Assembly: GCA_016931015.1 (NCBI GenBank)
Contig: JAFGFP010000003.1
Location: 1-26,246, forward strand
DNA: 26,246 nt
Reading direction: 5' to 3'
Origin: Dehalococcoidales bacterium
GTDB lineage: Bacteria; Chloroflexota; Dehalococcoidia; Dehalococcoidales; UBA5760
Part shown: piece by piece, positions 1-7,622 of the stretch
Layout: each line of letters begins with the position of its first letter
How positions within the stretch are numbered: position 1 is the first letter of the stretch
Position numbers and translations under genes: made by a program
The notes under the pieces: generated by a model
The model's database searches: none
What the model saw: the letters and a program-made list of their open reading frames with translations, nothing else
What the model was told of the DNA's origin: nothing

Positions 1-30
1 ATATTTGGACTCTATGGACGGCTGGATGGC

Positions 31-903
31 TCAGTTCTCGCTCCACCAGCAGAATTGCAGGGACTCCAGCCCGGTATGGTTGATGACCAGGGGGTAGAGT
101 GGGGTGATAAAGACCTCGGCGCAGGGGAAGCGCGAAGCAGCTAGCTCCTTAAGCTCCTCAGCTTCGGCGAGACTGTCGACGTGGTTTATGGCCACGTGCA
201 GCTTCCCGCCCTGACTTCTCTCTGCTATGGTCTCGAAGAGCTTCTCCACTACCTGGGGCCTGGTTCGGCACCGGGCCAGCGGCGTCATCTGCCCTCCGGT
301 GACGCTGTTTGCCTCCAGGAGGGTGGTGTTGGTGATTCGGGAGCTTGCCCAGGGGCGGACCTTGTGTATCCGGCCCCCCTTGGCCAGCAGGGACAGGTCG
401 TCGAAGAGGGCGACCATGTTGACCTTTTTCACCAGCTCATGGGCCAAGCCGGCTACCTGGGATAGCTCCTGGCCGGCGGCGGCCGCCCGGGCGGCTTCTA
501 TGGCGATAAGCATCTGGGCGCCGCAGACGGTGTAGGTATCGACTACCTCGATGGCGACCCGGGGCAGCTCTTCCCCGGCCAGCTTTTGGGCCTGCCGGGC
601 GTTACTGACCGATACCCCGAACTGCGAGCTGTGGCCGACGTATAAGACGGCCTCCGCCTCCCGGCTCAGCTCCCGGTAGGCTTCCAGAAAATGGCCTACC
701 GAGATAGCCGAGGAGCTAGGTATCTTACCTAGCTCCTTCCACTTCGGTATCTGGCTGCGGTACCACACCAGGTCTATCTCGTTTTCGGGGTACTGCTTGC
801 CGTCGATAATGATACTTATGGGCGCCAGTTTAATACAGTATTCGTCGGCTAGCTCTTGGGGCATCTCGGTGACAGTGTCGGTGAGAACAGCTACTTTGCT
901 CAT
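31..903 (-). CDS. DegV family protein (fatty-acid-binding type)
   Basis: DegV-fold proteins bind a fatty acid and, in Firmicutes, serve fatty-acid kinase as FakB subunits. The 290-residue product has the family's usual length and order: an N-terminal segment beginning MSKVAVLTDT, an early PSSSAIS loop matching the family's Ser/Thr-rich ligand-binding stretch, and a C-terminal segment with a conserved His-Thr-Gly-like turn (NHTGLES). The reading frame is open 11 codons further upstream, but the ATG at 903 is preceded by GGGAG about 6 bases away and gives the typical N-terminus, so I chose it. A 70-base gap separates it from the next minus-strand gene, which may be co-transcribed. No FakA-like kinase is visible in the window, so the cellular role here is unknown. 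Confidence 0.9.
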   Translation of the reverse strand: MSKVAVLTDTVTEMPQELADEYCIKLAPISIIIDGKQYPENEIDLVWYRSQIPKWKELGKIPSSSAISVGHFLEAYRELSREAEAVLYVGHSSQFGVSVSNARQAQKLAGEELPRVAIEVVDTYTVCGAQMLIAIEAARAAAAGQELSQVAGLAHELVKKVNMVALFDDLSLLAKGGRIHKVRPWASSRITNTTLLEANSVTGGQMTPLARCRTRPQVVEKLFETIAERSQGGKLHVAINHVDSLAEAEELKELAASRFPCAEVFITPLYPLVINHTGLESLQFCWWSEN

Positions 904-973
904 GTTAACTCCCACAGTACTGATTTCGGCGGGCAAGCGCCCCCGATTTATCTACCCCGGGGGGAGATTTTGA

Positions 974-1327
974 CTACATCCGGCGTACTACGGCCGGTTT
1001 GACGCGCTGGGCGGCTCCCAGGACGTTACTGATGAAGTCCAGGGGTACCTGGCTCAATTTGGCAATCTTCATCACGGCGTCCTGAAGCAGGCTGCTCATG
1101 TACGAGGTAGCCTTACAGCTGGCCAGCAGGGTGGCGAAGGCGCTCTGTAGCTCGCCGAGCGAAGCGTCTTCTTCGTGGAGCTCGATGCACTTTTCGCAGT
1201 CGGCGGCCACGTCGACCAGGTCGCGCATGCTGTGCTGAAGCGGGGTTCCCTGCCGGTCGAAGAACCTCTTGGCGCGCTCGAGCTGTTCCTTATCAACCTT
1301 AAAACTATAAACGGTTAGTTCACCCAT
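974..1327 (-). CDS. Hypothetical small helical protein with CxxC
   Basis: I do not recognise this family. The frame is open to 1513, but the start belongs at one of the paired ATG codons at 1330/1327: AAGGAGG lies at 1334-1340, giving 6-base spacing to the second ATG, and a good promoter lies inside the longer frame. The 117-residue product is predicted mostly helical and soluble, with Cys44 and Cys47 in a CEKC motif, Cys71, and a basic C-terminus (VKPAVVRRM). Acidic residues cluster directly after the CxxC. It sits 70 bases upstream of the DegV gene on the same strand and is divergent from purF. A metal-binding or redox role is possible from the CxxC alone, but nothing else supports it. Confidence 0.7.
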   Translation of the reverse strand: MGELTVYSFKVDKEQLERAKRFFDRQGTPLQHSMRDLVDVAADCEKCIELHEEDASLGELQSAFATLLASCKATSYMSSLLQDAVMKIAKLSQVPLDFISNVLGAAQRVKPAVVRRM

Positions 1328-1390
1328 CATCTGCCTCCTTAAACTAATCCTGTGCGGGTTATTTCGGTAACAGAAAATAGTTCTACTAGA

Positions 1391-1419
1391 ATTATTACTC
1401 TGGGTATACCTTTTGTCAA
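1391..1419 (-). promoter_or_regulatory. Sigma70-type promoter for the 974-1327 gene
   Basis: On the minus strand a perfect -35 TTGACA (1414-1419) is followed after 17 bases by AATAAT (1391-1396), a 5/6 match to the -10 consensus. Transcription should start near 1385, about 55 bases before the ATG. The promoter lies within the upstream extension of the open frame, which supports the shorter start for that gene. Confidence 0.7.
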
Positions 1420-1479
1420 GCTCGGCGGTAAAATTTCTCCCGGAGTAGGAGTCGCTCAGCTCTGACGTGGCACCATAAA

Positions 1480-1509
1480 TTGACCCCGGTAAGACAAATT
1501 GATTATAAT
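1480..1509 (+). promoter_or_regulatory. Sigma70-type promoter of purF, predicted leaderless
   Basis: TTGACC at 1480-1485 and a perfect TATAAT at 1504-1509 are separated by 18 bases. The expected transcription start (about 1515-1517) coincides with the GTG start codon of purF at 1515, so the message would have little or no 5' leader. This leaves no room for a riboswitch or leader attenuator in front of purF. Confidence 0.75.
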
Positions 1510-1514
1510 TCATA

Positions 1515-2972
1515 GTGGAGGGGGTTGGCTGGACTGAACTGGAAGGCAGGCGAGGTTTGCGCGAGGCTTGCGGCGTTTTTGGTGTCTATGCCCCGGATGA
1601 GGATGTAGCTCGGCTTACCTTCTTCGCACTATTCGCTCTTCAGCATCGTGGCCAGGAGAGCGCCGGTATTGCCACTACCGACGGCCGGGGAATTCACCTC
1701 TGTGCCGATATGGGCCTGGTCTCTCAGGTGTTCAGCGAGGAGTCTCTGAGCCGACTCACCGGGGATATTGCCATCGGGCATAACCGCTACTCGACCCGCG
1801 GCTCCAGCCGGGTGAGCAACGTCCAGCCAATCATCGTCGGCGAAGGCCCGCATACCATCGCTCTCGCCCACAACGGGAATATCGTCAACGCCGAGTACCT
1901 GCATCGCGAGCTCTGTAATCAGGGCTATACCTTTAATTCTTCCACCGACAGCGAGGTTATCGCTAACCTTATCCTCTCCGCTCCGGGCGGCGACTGGGTA
2001 TCCCGGATAAAGCACGCCATGAGCCGGCTCCAGGGGGCCTACTCGCTGACCATTCTGGCCGACCGGGCGCTGTTCGCGGTGCGCGACCCGCTGGGGGTGC
2101 GCCCGCTGTGCCTCGGGGCGATTAACGGTAACCGGGTCGTCGCCTCGGAGACCTGTGCTCTCGACCACATCGGGGCCAGCTTTATCCGGGAGATTGAGCC
2201 CGGTGAGATAGTCGCCATTAACCGGAACGGCGTTACCAGTCACCAGGCGGCCGTCGCCCGGAAGTCGCTTTGTATCTTCGAGTACATTTATTTCGCCCGT
2301 CCCGATAGCGTCATTAACGGCCGCCTGCTCTATCAGGCGCGGCAGGCGATGGGGGCCGGTCTGGCCGATGAGTACCCGGTGGCCGCCGACCTGGTGATGG
2401 GGGTTCCCGACTCGGCGACCGCCGCCGGGGTCGGCTACGCCATACGCTCCGGCATCCCCTTGGGTGAAGGCCTGATTAAAAACCGCTACGTCGGGCGCAC
2501 CTTTATCGAGCCTCACCAGCGCATCAGGGACATCGGCGTTAAGCTGAAGTTTAATCCCCTGCCCGAGATACTGTCAGGAAAGCGGGTGGTGCTGGTCGAT
2601 GACAGCATCGTGCGTGGCACCACCACTCCCAAGGTGGTCAACCTGTTACGGCGGGCCGGGGCCGCAGAAGTGCACATGCGTATCTGTGCCCCACCCCTCC
2701 GCTACCCCTGCTTCTTCGGGGTGGATATGGCTACCCGCGGGGAGCTGATTGCGGCGCGTAAGACGGTGCCCGAGATTAAGGACTTTATCGGCGCCGATTC
2801 CCTGGGTTACCTTAGTATCGAGGGGTTGATTAAGGCGGTGGCCTTACCGAGAAATATTTTCTGTCTGGCCTGTTTCACGGGTAACTACCCGATACCGGTT
2901 CAGCTGGAGATGGATAAGCTGGCCCTGGAGACTGCGGCGGCGAGGAAGCAGCTGCCCTATGATGCCAAGTAG
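1515..2972 (+). CDS. purF: Amidophosphoribosyltransferase (Fe-S type)
   Basis: PurF transfers glutamine amide nitrogen to PRPP, the committed step of purine synthesis. The 485-residue protein has an N-terminal Ntn glutaminase domain whose nucleophile is Cys19 (EACGVFG), so an 18-residue propeptide would be removed, as in Bacillus-type PurF. The C-terminal phosphoribosyltransferase domain carries the PRPP loop VLVDDSIVRGTTT. Cysteines at the equivalents of the Bacillus [4Fe-4S] ligands are present: SLCIFEY, a Cys in RYPCFFG, and the CLAC pair near the C-terminus. The GTG start at 1515 is the only initiation codon upstream of the nucleophile. It lies 5 bases after a TATAAT box and has no upstream ribosome binding site, which suggests leaderless translation. 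It begins a run of purine genes. Confidence 0.96.
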   Translation: MEGVGWTELEGRRGLREACGVFGVYAPDEDVARLTFFALFALQHRGQESAGIATTDGRGIHLCADMGLVSQVFSEESLSRLTGDIAIGHNRYSTRGSSRVSNVQPIIVGEGPHTIALAHNGNIVNAEYLHRELCNQGYTFNSSTDSEVIANLILSAPGGDWVSRIKHAMSRLQGAYSLTILADRALFAVRDPLGVRPLCLGAINGNRVVASETCALDHIGASFIREIEPGEIVAINRNGVTSHQAAVARKSLCIFEYIYFARPDSVINGRLLYQARQAMGAGLADEYPVAADLVMGVPDSATAAGVGYAIRSGIPLGEGLIKNRYVGRTFIEPHQRIRDIGVKLKFNPLPEILSGKRVVLVDDSIVRGTTTPKVVNLLRRAGAAEVHMRICAPPLRYPCFFGVDMATRGELIAARKTVPEIKDFIGADSLGYLSIEGLIKAVALPRNIFCLACFTGNYPIPVQLEMDKLALETAAARKQLPYDAK

Positions 2973-3000
2973 CCCGCGCGGCCATGGCGAAGAAAACTAT

Positions 3001-3025
3001 AGGCTCCGTGGGGGCCTTTCTCTTT
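3001..3025 (+). terminator. Possible intrinsic terminator or attenuator between purF and purM
   Basis: A 7-bp stem AGGCTCC/GGGGCCT (3001-3007 with 3011-3017, one G-T wobble) with a GTG loop is followed by TTCTCTTT. It is short and its T tract is interrupted, so partial termination inside the pur cluster is more likely than full termination. Confidence 0.45.
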
Positions 3026-3137
3026 CCGGGGGGCTTTAAGTTCAGAGTTTGAGTTGGCAATGGGCCGCTATTGTCGTCGGGGGTAATCTTTGGTAACCTG
3101 TGAGGTAGGAGGATTTCACTGTTAGGACGTGATAGAT

Positions 3138-4145
3138 ATGAGCGAAGCCTATACCAGAGCCGGTGTTAATATCGAGGCTGCGGCCGGCACCAAGAAGCTG
3201 ATAGCCAAGCTTGCCCGGACTACCTTCGGTCCGCAGGTTTTGAGCGAGGTCGGCTTTTTCGGCGGGCTTTTCGAGTTCAAGGGCTACCGGCAGCCGGTGC
3301 TGGTGTCCAGCGTCGACGGGGTGGGCACCAAGCTCAAGATTGCCTCGGCGCTGGCCAAGCACGATACCATCGGTATCGACCTGGTTAATCACTGCATTAA
3401 CGACATCCTTACCTGCGGCGCGGCGCCCCTCTTTTTCCTGGACTATATCGCCATGGGGCGGCTGCTGCCGGAGACGGTAGCGGCTATCGCTCAGGGACTG
3501 TCCCGGGCCTGTAAGGAGGCCGGCTGCGCCCTCATCGGGGGAGAGACCGCCGAGATGCCGGGGCTCTACGCCGGTGAGGACTACGACCTGGTGGGTTTTA
3601 TCATCGGCGTCGTGGAGAAAGAGGAGATTATCAAGGGCGAACAGATAGAGTCCGGCGACAGCATTATCGGGCTAGCTTCCAGCGGGCTTCACACCAACGG
3701 CTACTCTCTGGCGCGTAAGGTCTTCGGCGAAACGAAAGAGGCACTTTCCGAATACTACCCCGAGCTTAAGCGCACCCTGGGGGAAGCGCTCCTCGAGCCG
3801 CACCGTAGCTACTACCGCGAGCTTAAGCCCATCCTGCCGCTGGCTAAGGGGCTGGCCCATATCACCGGCGGCGGTCTGATTGATAATGTGCCCCGCATCC
3901 TGCCCGAGGGGCTTACGGCGCGCTTCGACGGCCGGTCGTGGGTAGTGCCCCCCATCTTCGGGCTGATTCAGGAGCGGGGTAAGGTTAGCCGGGATGAGAT
4001 GTACCGTGTCTTTAATATGGGTATCGGCATGGTGGTCGTCTGCGCGCCGGATAGCGTTCCCGAGATAACCCGGGCCCTGCCCGAAGCCAGGGTCATCGGG
4101 GAGGTGGTGAAGCCGGAGGGTAAGGCTGGGGTAGTAATTAGTTAG
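3138..4145 (+). CDS. purM: Phosphoribosylformylglycinamidine cyclo-ligase (AIR synthetase)
   Basis: PurM closes the imidazole ring of FGAM using ATP, giving AIR. The product has the family's features: an N-terminal YTRAGVNIEA segment, SVDGVGTKLKIA, the GGETAEMPG loop, the SSGLHTNGYSL motif and the HITGGGLIDN motif of the ATP-binding half. With the ATG at 3138 it is 335 residues, a normal length. The frame also contains a GTG at 3129, and an in-frame stop at 3123 rules out anything earlier. I prefer the ATG because AGGA lies about 10 bases upstream. A stronger AGGAGG (3107-3112) is about 25 bases from it and does not fit either start. Only three bases separate its stop from the AlkD-like gene, so the two are probably translationally coupled. 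Confidence 0.95.
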   Translation: MSEAYTRAGVNIEAAAGTKKLIAKLARTTFGPQVLSEVGFFGGLFEFKGYRQPVLVSSVDGVGTKLKIASALAKHDTIGIDLVNHCINDILTCGAAPLFFLDYIAMGRLLPETVAAIAQGLSRACKEAGCALIGGETAEMPGLYAGEDYDLVGFIIGVVEKEEIIKGEQIESGDSIIGLASSGLHTNGYSLARKVFGETKEALSEYYPELKRTLGEALLEPHRSYYRELKPILPLAKGLAHITGGGLIDNVPRILPEGLTARFDGRSWVVPPIFGLIQERGKVSRDEMYRVFNMGIGMVVVCAPDSVPEITRALPEARVIGEVVKPEGKAGVVIS

Positions 4146-4148
4146 GCC

Positions 4149-4835
4149 ATGAAATACGACGAAATTATGCAGCGGCTTAAGTCCCTGTCCGACCCGGAGG
4201 CGGTAAAGGGCATGGCCCGCTTCGGGATTAATCCGGAGAATACCTACGGGGTTTCGATTCCCAATCTGAGGAAGATAGCCAAAGAGGCCGGCAAAGACCA
4301 CGCCCTGGCTCAGGAGCTCTGGGCGTCCGGGGTTCACGAGGCCAGGGTACTGGCGGGCATGGTCGACGACCCGAAGCTGGTTAGCGAGGCGCAGATGGAG
4401 GCCTGGGTCAAGGACTTTGACTCCTGGGACGTCTGCGACCAGGTGTGCATGAATCTCTTCGATAAGGTTCCCCTTGCCTGGCGGAAGGTGAGCGAGTGGT
4501 CGCAGCGGGAAGAGGAGTTCGTTAAGCGGGCGGCCTTTGCCCTGATTGCCTGCTTTGCCTGGCATGATAAGAGTGCCGAAGACGAGAGATTTATAGCCTT
4601 TCTTCCGGTGATTACTAAGGGCGCTACCGACGAGCGTAACTTCGTAAAGAAGGCGGTCAACTGGGCGCTCCGGCACATCGGCAAGCGAAACCGGAACCTG
4701 AACCGGGCGGCGATTGAGACCGCTAAGGAAATACAGGGTATCGATTCCAAAGCGGCTCGCTGGATTGCCGCCGATGCCCTGCGCGAGCTCACCGGCGAGG
4801 CGGTGCAGAAGCGACTGGCGGGCGGAAAGATGTAG
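4149..4835 (+). CDS. AlkD-like DNA alkylation repair protein
   Basis: This is a DNA glycosylase-type HEAT-repeat protein of the AlkD family (PF08713), which removes positively charged alkylated bases such as 7- and 3-methyl purines. The 228-residue length is typical. The DSWDVCDQ motif gives Trp93 and Asp97 with the spacing of the catalytic Trp and Asp of Bacillus cereus AlkD. Arg127 (VKRAAF) and Trp172 (NWALRHIGKR) fit the remaining active-site positions approximately. It starts three bases after purM and lies between purM and purH, so it is transcribed with purine synthesis genes. No functional link between the two is established; co-expression with nucleotide supply is an inference. Confidence 0.88.
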   Translation: MKYDEIMQRLKSLSDPEAVKGMARFGINPENTYGVSIPNLRKIAKEAGKDHALAQELWASGVHEARVLAGMVDDPKLVSEAQMEAWVKDFDSWDVCDQVCMNLFDKVPLAWRKVSEWSQREEEFVKRAAFALIACFAWHDKSAEDERFIAFLPVITKGATDERNFVKKAVNWALRHIGKRNRNLNRAAIETAKEIQGIDSKAARWIAADALRELTGEAVQKRLAGGKM

Positions 4836-4929
4836 CCGTTAATCCGGATACGGGGGTGGTGGCTGGTGTCCGCAAAGCACCGCCGCTCTCGTCAAAAAAC
4901 GAATAATTTAAGTACTGAAAGGAGTATTT

Positions 4930-6474
4930 ATGAGGGCCATTGTCAGCGTATCGGATAAAACCGGGGTAGGTGATTTCGCCCGGGAGCTGAGTCGGCTTGG
5001 CTTCGAGGTCTTCTCCACCGGCGGCACCAAGAAGGCGCTGGTCGAGGGCGGGGTGCCGGTAAAGGGGGTCTCCGAAATCACCGGCTTTCCCGAGATTCTT
5101 AACGGCCGGGTAAAGACCCTGCACCCCATGGTTCACGGCGGTATTCTGGCCCGGCGCGACCTGCCGGCCCACCTTGAGGAGCTAGCCAAAAACGGCATCG
5201 AGACCATCGACCTGGTGGCGGTTAATCTCTACCCCTTCGTGCAGACGGTGGCTAAGGCCGGGGTTACCATTGAGGAAGCGCTGGAGAATATCGACATCGG
5301 CGGGCCGACCATGATTCGGGCGGCCGCCAAGAACTTCCCCGGCGTTATCGTGGTGGTTGACCCGGCGGACTATCCGTTGGTGATTGAAAAGCTGAAGGCG
5401 GGCACTGTCGATCTGGCGGAGCGTAAGCAACTGGCGCAGAAGGCCTTTCAGCACGTTGCCGTCTACGACACGGCCATCGCCCAGTATCTCGGGCAGGACA
5501 TGGAAGGTCTGCCTGAGGAGATGACGGTAGCCTTAAAGAAGCGCTACGGGCTTCGCTACGGCGAGAACCCGCACCAGCCGGCGGCCTTCTATGCCGAGCA
5601 GTCGGTGATTAAAGATAGGCCGACCGGGATTACCTGGGCGGACCCGCTGTGGGGGAAGGAGCTTTCCTTCAATAATATCCTGGATGCCGACGCCGCCTGG
5701 GGGGTGGTCACCGATTTTGCGGCCCCCACGGTATCCGTTATCAAGCACACCAACCCCTGCGGTCTGGCTAGTCATGACGACATCGCCGAAGCTTACCGGC
5801 GCGCTTTTAGCGGCGACCCAGTGGCTGCCTTCGGCGGGATTGTGGCCTGCAACCGCAAGCTCACCCTGGCCATGGCTCAGGAAATGGCCTCCGTCTTCTA
5901 CGAGATAGTTATCGCCCCGGAGTACGAGCCGGCGGCGCTGGAGCAGCTCAAGAAAAAGAAGAACCTGCGCATCCTGCTCACCGAGCTACCACCGGGCTAC
6001 GGTAAGGCGGAGCCGGGCTACCTCGATTTCCGGCGGGTAAAGGGCGGTTTCCTGGTGCAGGACTCGGACTCCCTGCCCGAGGGCAGCGTGAATCTGAAGA
6101 CGGTAACCAAGCGCGCCCCGACTCCGGCCGAGACCAAAGACCTGCTCTTTGCCTGGCGGGCGGTTAAGCACGTTAAGTCCAACGCCATCCTCCTGGTTAA
6201 GGATAAGACGCTGGTGGGTATGGGGGCCGGTCAGCCCAGCCGTATCGTCAGTGCCCAGATAGCCAAGGAAAAGGCCGGTGATAAGACCCGGGGCAGCGTC
6301 CTGGCCTCGGATGCCATGTTCCCATTCCCGGATGTGGTGGAGTCGGCGGCGGCCGGCGGGATAACCGCTATCATTCAGCCCGGCGGCTCGATCAGGGACG
6401 AGGAATCAATCAAGGCGGCGGATGAGCACGGTATCGCCATGGTATTTACCGGGGTGAGGCATTTCCGCCACTAA
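4930..6474 (+). CDS. purH: Bifunctional AICAR formyltransferase / IMP cyclohydrolase
   Basis: PurH carries out the last two steps to IMP. The N-terminal MGS-like cyclohydrolase domain (about residues 1-140) begins with AIVSVSDKTG and contains STGGT and GRVKTLHP. The C-terminal formyltransferase domain contains RYGENPHQ, the KHTNPCG catalytic motif and, near the end, VESAAAGGITAIIQPGGS. The 514-residue length matches full-length PurH. The ATG at 4930 has AAAGGAG about 6 bases upstream. A 94-base spacer separates it from the AlkD-like gene, with no convincing promoter or terminator that I can see. The downstream GalT-like gene begins 24 bases later. Confidence 0.96.
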   Translation: MRAIVSVSDKTGVGDFARELSRLGFEVFSTGGTKKALVEGGVPVKGVSEITGFPEILNGRVKTLHPMVHGGILARRDLPAHLEELAKNGIETIDLVAVNLYPFVQTVAKAGVTIEEALENIDIGGPTMIRAAAKNFPGVIVVVDPADYPLVIEKLKAGTVDLAERKQLAQKAFQHVAVYDTAIAQYLGQDMEGLPEEMTVALKKRYGLRYGENPHQPAAFYAEQSVIKDRPTGITWADPLWGKELSFNNILDADAAWGVVTDFAAPTVSVIKHTNPCGLASHDDIAEAYRRAFSGDPVAAFGGIVACNRKLTLAMAQEMASVFYEIVIAPEYEPAALEQLKKKKNLRILLTELPPGYGKAEPGYLDFRRVKGGFLVQDSDSLPEGSVNLKTVTKRAPTPAETKDLLFAWRAVKHVKSNAILLVKDKTLVGMGAGQPSRIVSAQIAKEKAGDKTRGSVLASDAMFPFPDVVESAAAGGITAIIQPGGSIRDEESIKAADEHGIAMVFTGVRHFRH

Positions 6475-6498
6475 GGCCTTACCCGTCGGTCGGGGCGG

Positions 6499-7608
6499 GT
6501 GGAAGTTAGCACGGTCATGGCAGTAGATAGACCGGACATCAGCAATCTGGACGAGGTAGTGGCTTCCCTGCCTTCTCAAGAGAAGGCGCTGTTTCAGCGT
6601 ATCTACGAGGTGGCCACGGCCCGGGGCGAAGCGCACGTCCCTAAGGAAATGGAATCCTGGGTGATAGAGCGCTTCGGCTCGGTAGCCGCGGTCGCCGGCC
6701 AGAAGGTGGTTCGGGTCACCAACCTGATAACCCTGGAGGAGGCCCTCTTTAACCGGCTGCGCTGTCTCCGTCCCGTTGAGTTCAGGGAGATGGAGAGCCT
6801 CGGGATTCGGCTCGACGAGACCGGCCGGGGCGACCTCTTCGCTACTCCCGAAGATACCACCCCGGAAGACCCCTTCGGCCGGGTATCGGGGAAGCACTGC
6901 GTTACCGCGGGTAACATCGCCAAGTACGACGGCTGGCACGGGCTGGTCATCTTCCGGGATTTTAACCCGCTTCATTTCTCTCTGGAGCAGATTAGTGACT
7001 ATATCGACGTCGGCTGGGAGTGGGCCCGCCGAGCTCATAACCGTGAGCCTCAGGCGAAATACTTTTTCCTCATCTGGAACTGCCTGTGGCGGGCGGGGGC
7101 CTCGATTCAGCACGGCCACGCCCAGGTGATGCTGGCCCGGGGACGACCCTACGCCCGGATTGAGCGGCTGCGGCGGGCCGCTCTGGACTACCGGCAGAGG
7201 TTTAACGCTGACTACTTCAGCGACCTGTTCCGGGCGCACGACGCCGTGGGCTGCGCCCTGGTTAAGGAGGGGGTCAGGATACTGGCCCACTTGAGCCCGT
7301 TTAAGGACCATGAGGTTGTCATCCTGAGCGACGGGCTTAACCTCTCTTTCAAGGAGCGGCTCTACGAGGTGCTTACCTGCTTTCGCGACCGGCTGGGTAT
7401 CTTCAGCTTTAACCTCGGCCTGACGACGCCGCCCCTGGCGGCGACCGAGGAGAGCTGGCAGGGCTTTCCGGTGGTGGCCTGGCTGGTGGACAGGGGAGAC
7501 CTCAGCAGCCGGGCCTCGGACGTGGGCGGTATGGAGATATATGGCGCCAGCGTTATCGGGAGCGACCCGTTCGAGCTGGCCCGCCGCTTGCGAACTCATC
7601 TGGCTTAG
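6499..7608 (+). CDS. GalT-like HIT-superfamily nucleotidyltransferase, function unknown
   Basis: The 369-residue protein carries AGASIQHGHAQVML (His205, His207, Gln209). The H-x-H-x-Q form is that of the galactose-1-phosphate uridylyltransferase / Ap4A phosphorylase branch of the HIT superfamily, in which the central His carries a nucleotidyl group; HIT hydrolases have HxHxH instead. The C-terminal half has a second HIT-like segment (LSPFKDHEVVIL) and ends in RASDVGGMEIYG...DPFELARRL. No other Leloir-pathway gene is visible. It lies 14 bases upstream of the nicotinamidase-NAPRTase fusion, so a role near NAD or nucleotide metabolism is plausible but inferred. The start is uncertain: GTG 6499 (weak GGGGCGG upstream) or ATG 6517, six codons later. 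The C-terminal stop TAG overlaps the AGGAG that serves the next gene. Confidence 0.72.
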   Translation: MEVSTVMAVDRPDISNLDEVVASLPSQEKALFQRIYEVATARGEAHVPKEMESWVIERFGSVAAVAGQKVVRVTNLITLEEALFNRLRCLRPVEFREMESLGIRLDETGRGDLFATPEDTTPEDPFGRVSGKHCVTAGNIAKYDGWHGLVIFRDFNPLHFSLEQISDYIDVGWEWARRAHNREPQAKYFFLIWNCLWRAGASIQHGHAQVMLARGRPYARIERLRRAALDYRQRFNADYFSDLFRAHDAVGCALVKEGVRILAHLSPFKDHEVVILSDGLNLSFKERLYEVLTCFRDRLGIFSFNLGLTTPPLAATEESWQGFPVVAWLVDRGDLSSRASDVGGMEIYGASVIGSDPFELARRLRTHLA

Positions 7609-7622
7609 GAGATAATGGGGCT

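Noticed and set aside
1328..1513. N-terminal extension of the small hypothetical gene to 1513
   Set aside because: The extension contains the gene's likely promoter, and an ideal ribosome binding site precedes the internal paired ATG.
6406..7599. A 397-residue open frame on the minus strand, antisense to the GalT-like gene
   Set aside because: It is a shadow of codon bias in GC-rich sequence. It is rich in Pro, Gly and Arg, has no recognisable domain, and the plus-strand frame carries clear HIT motifs.
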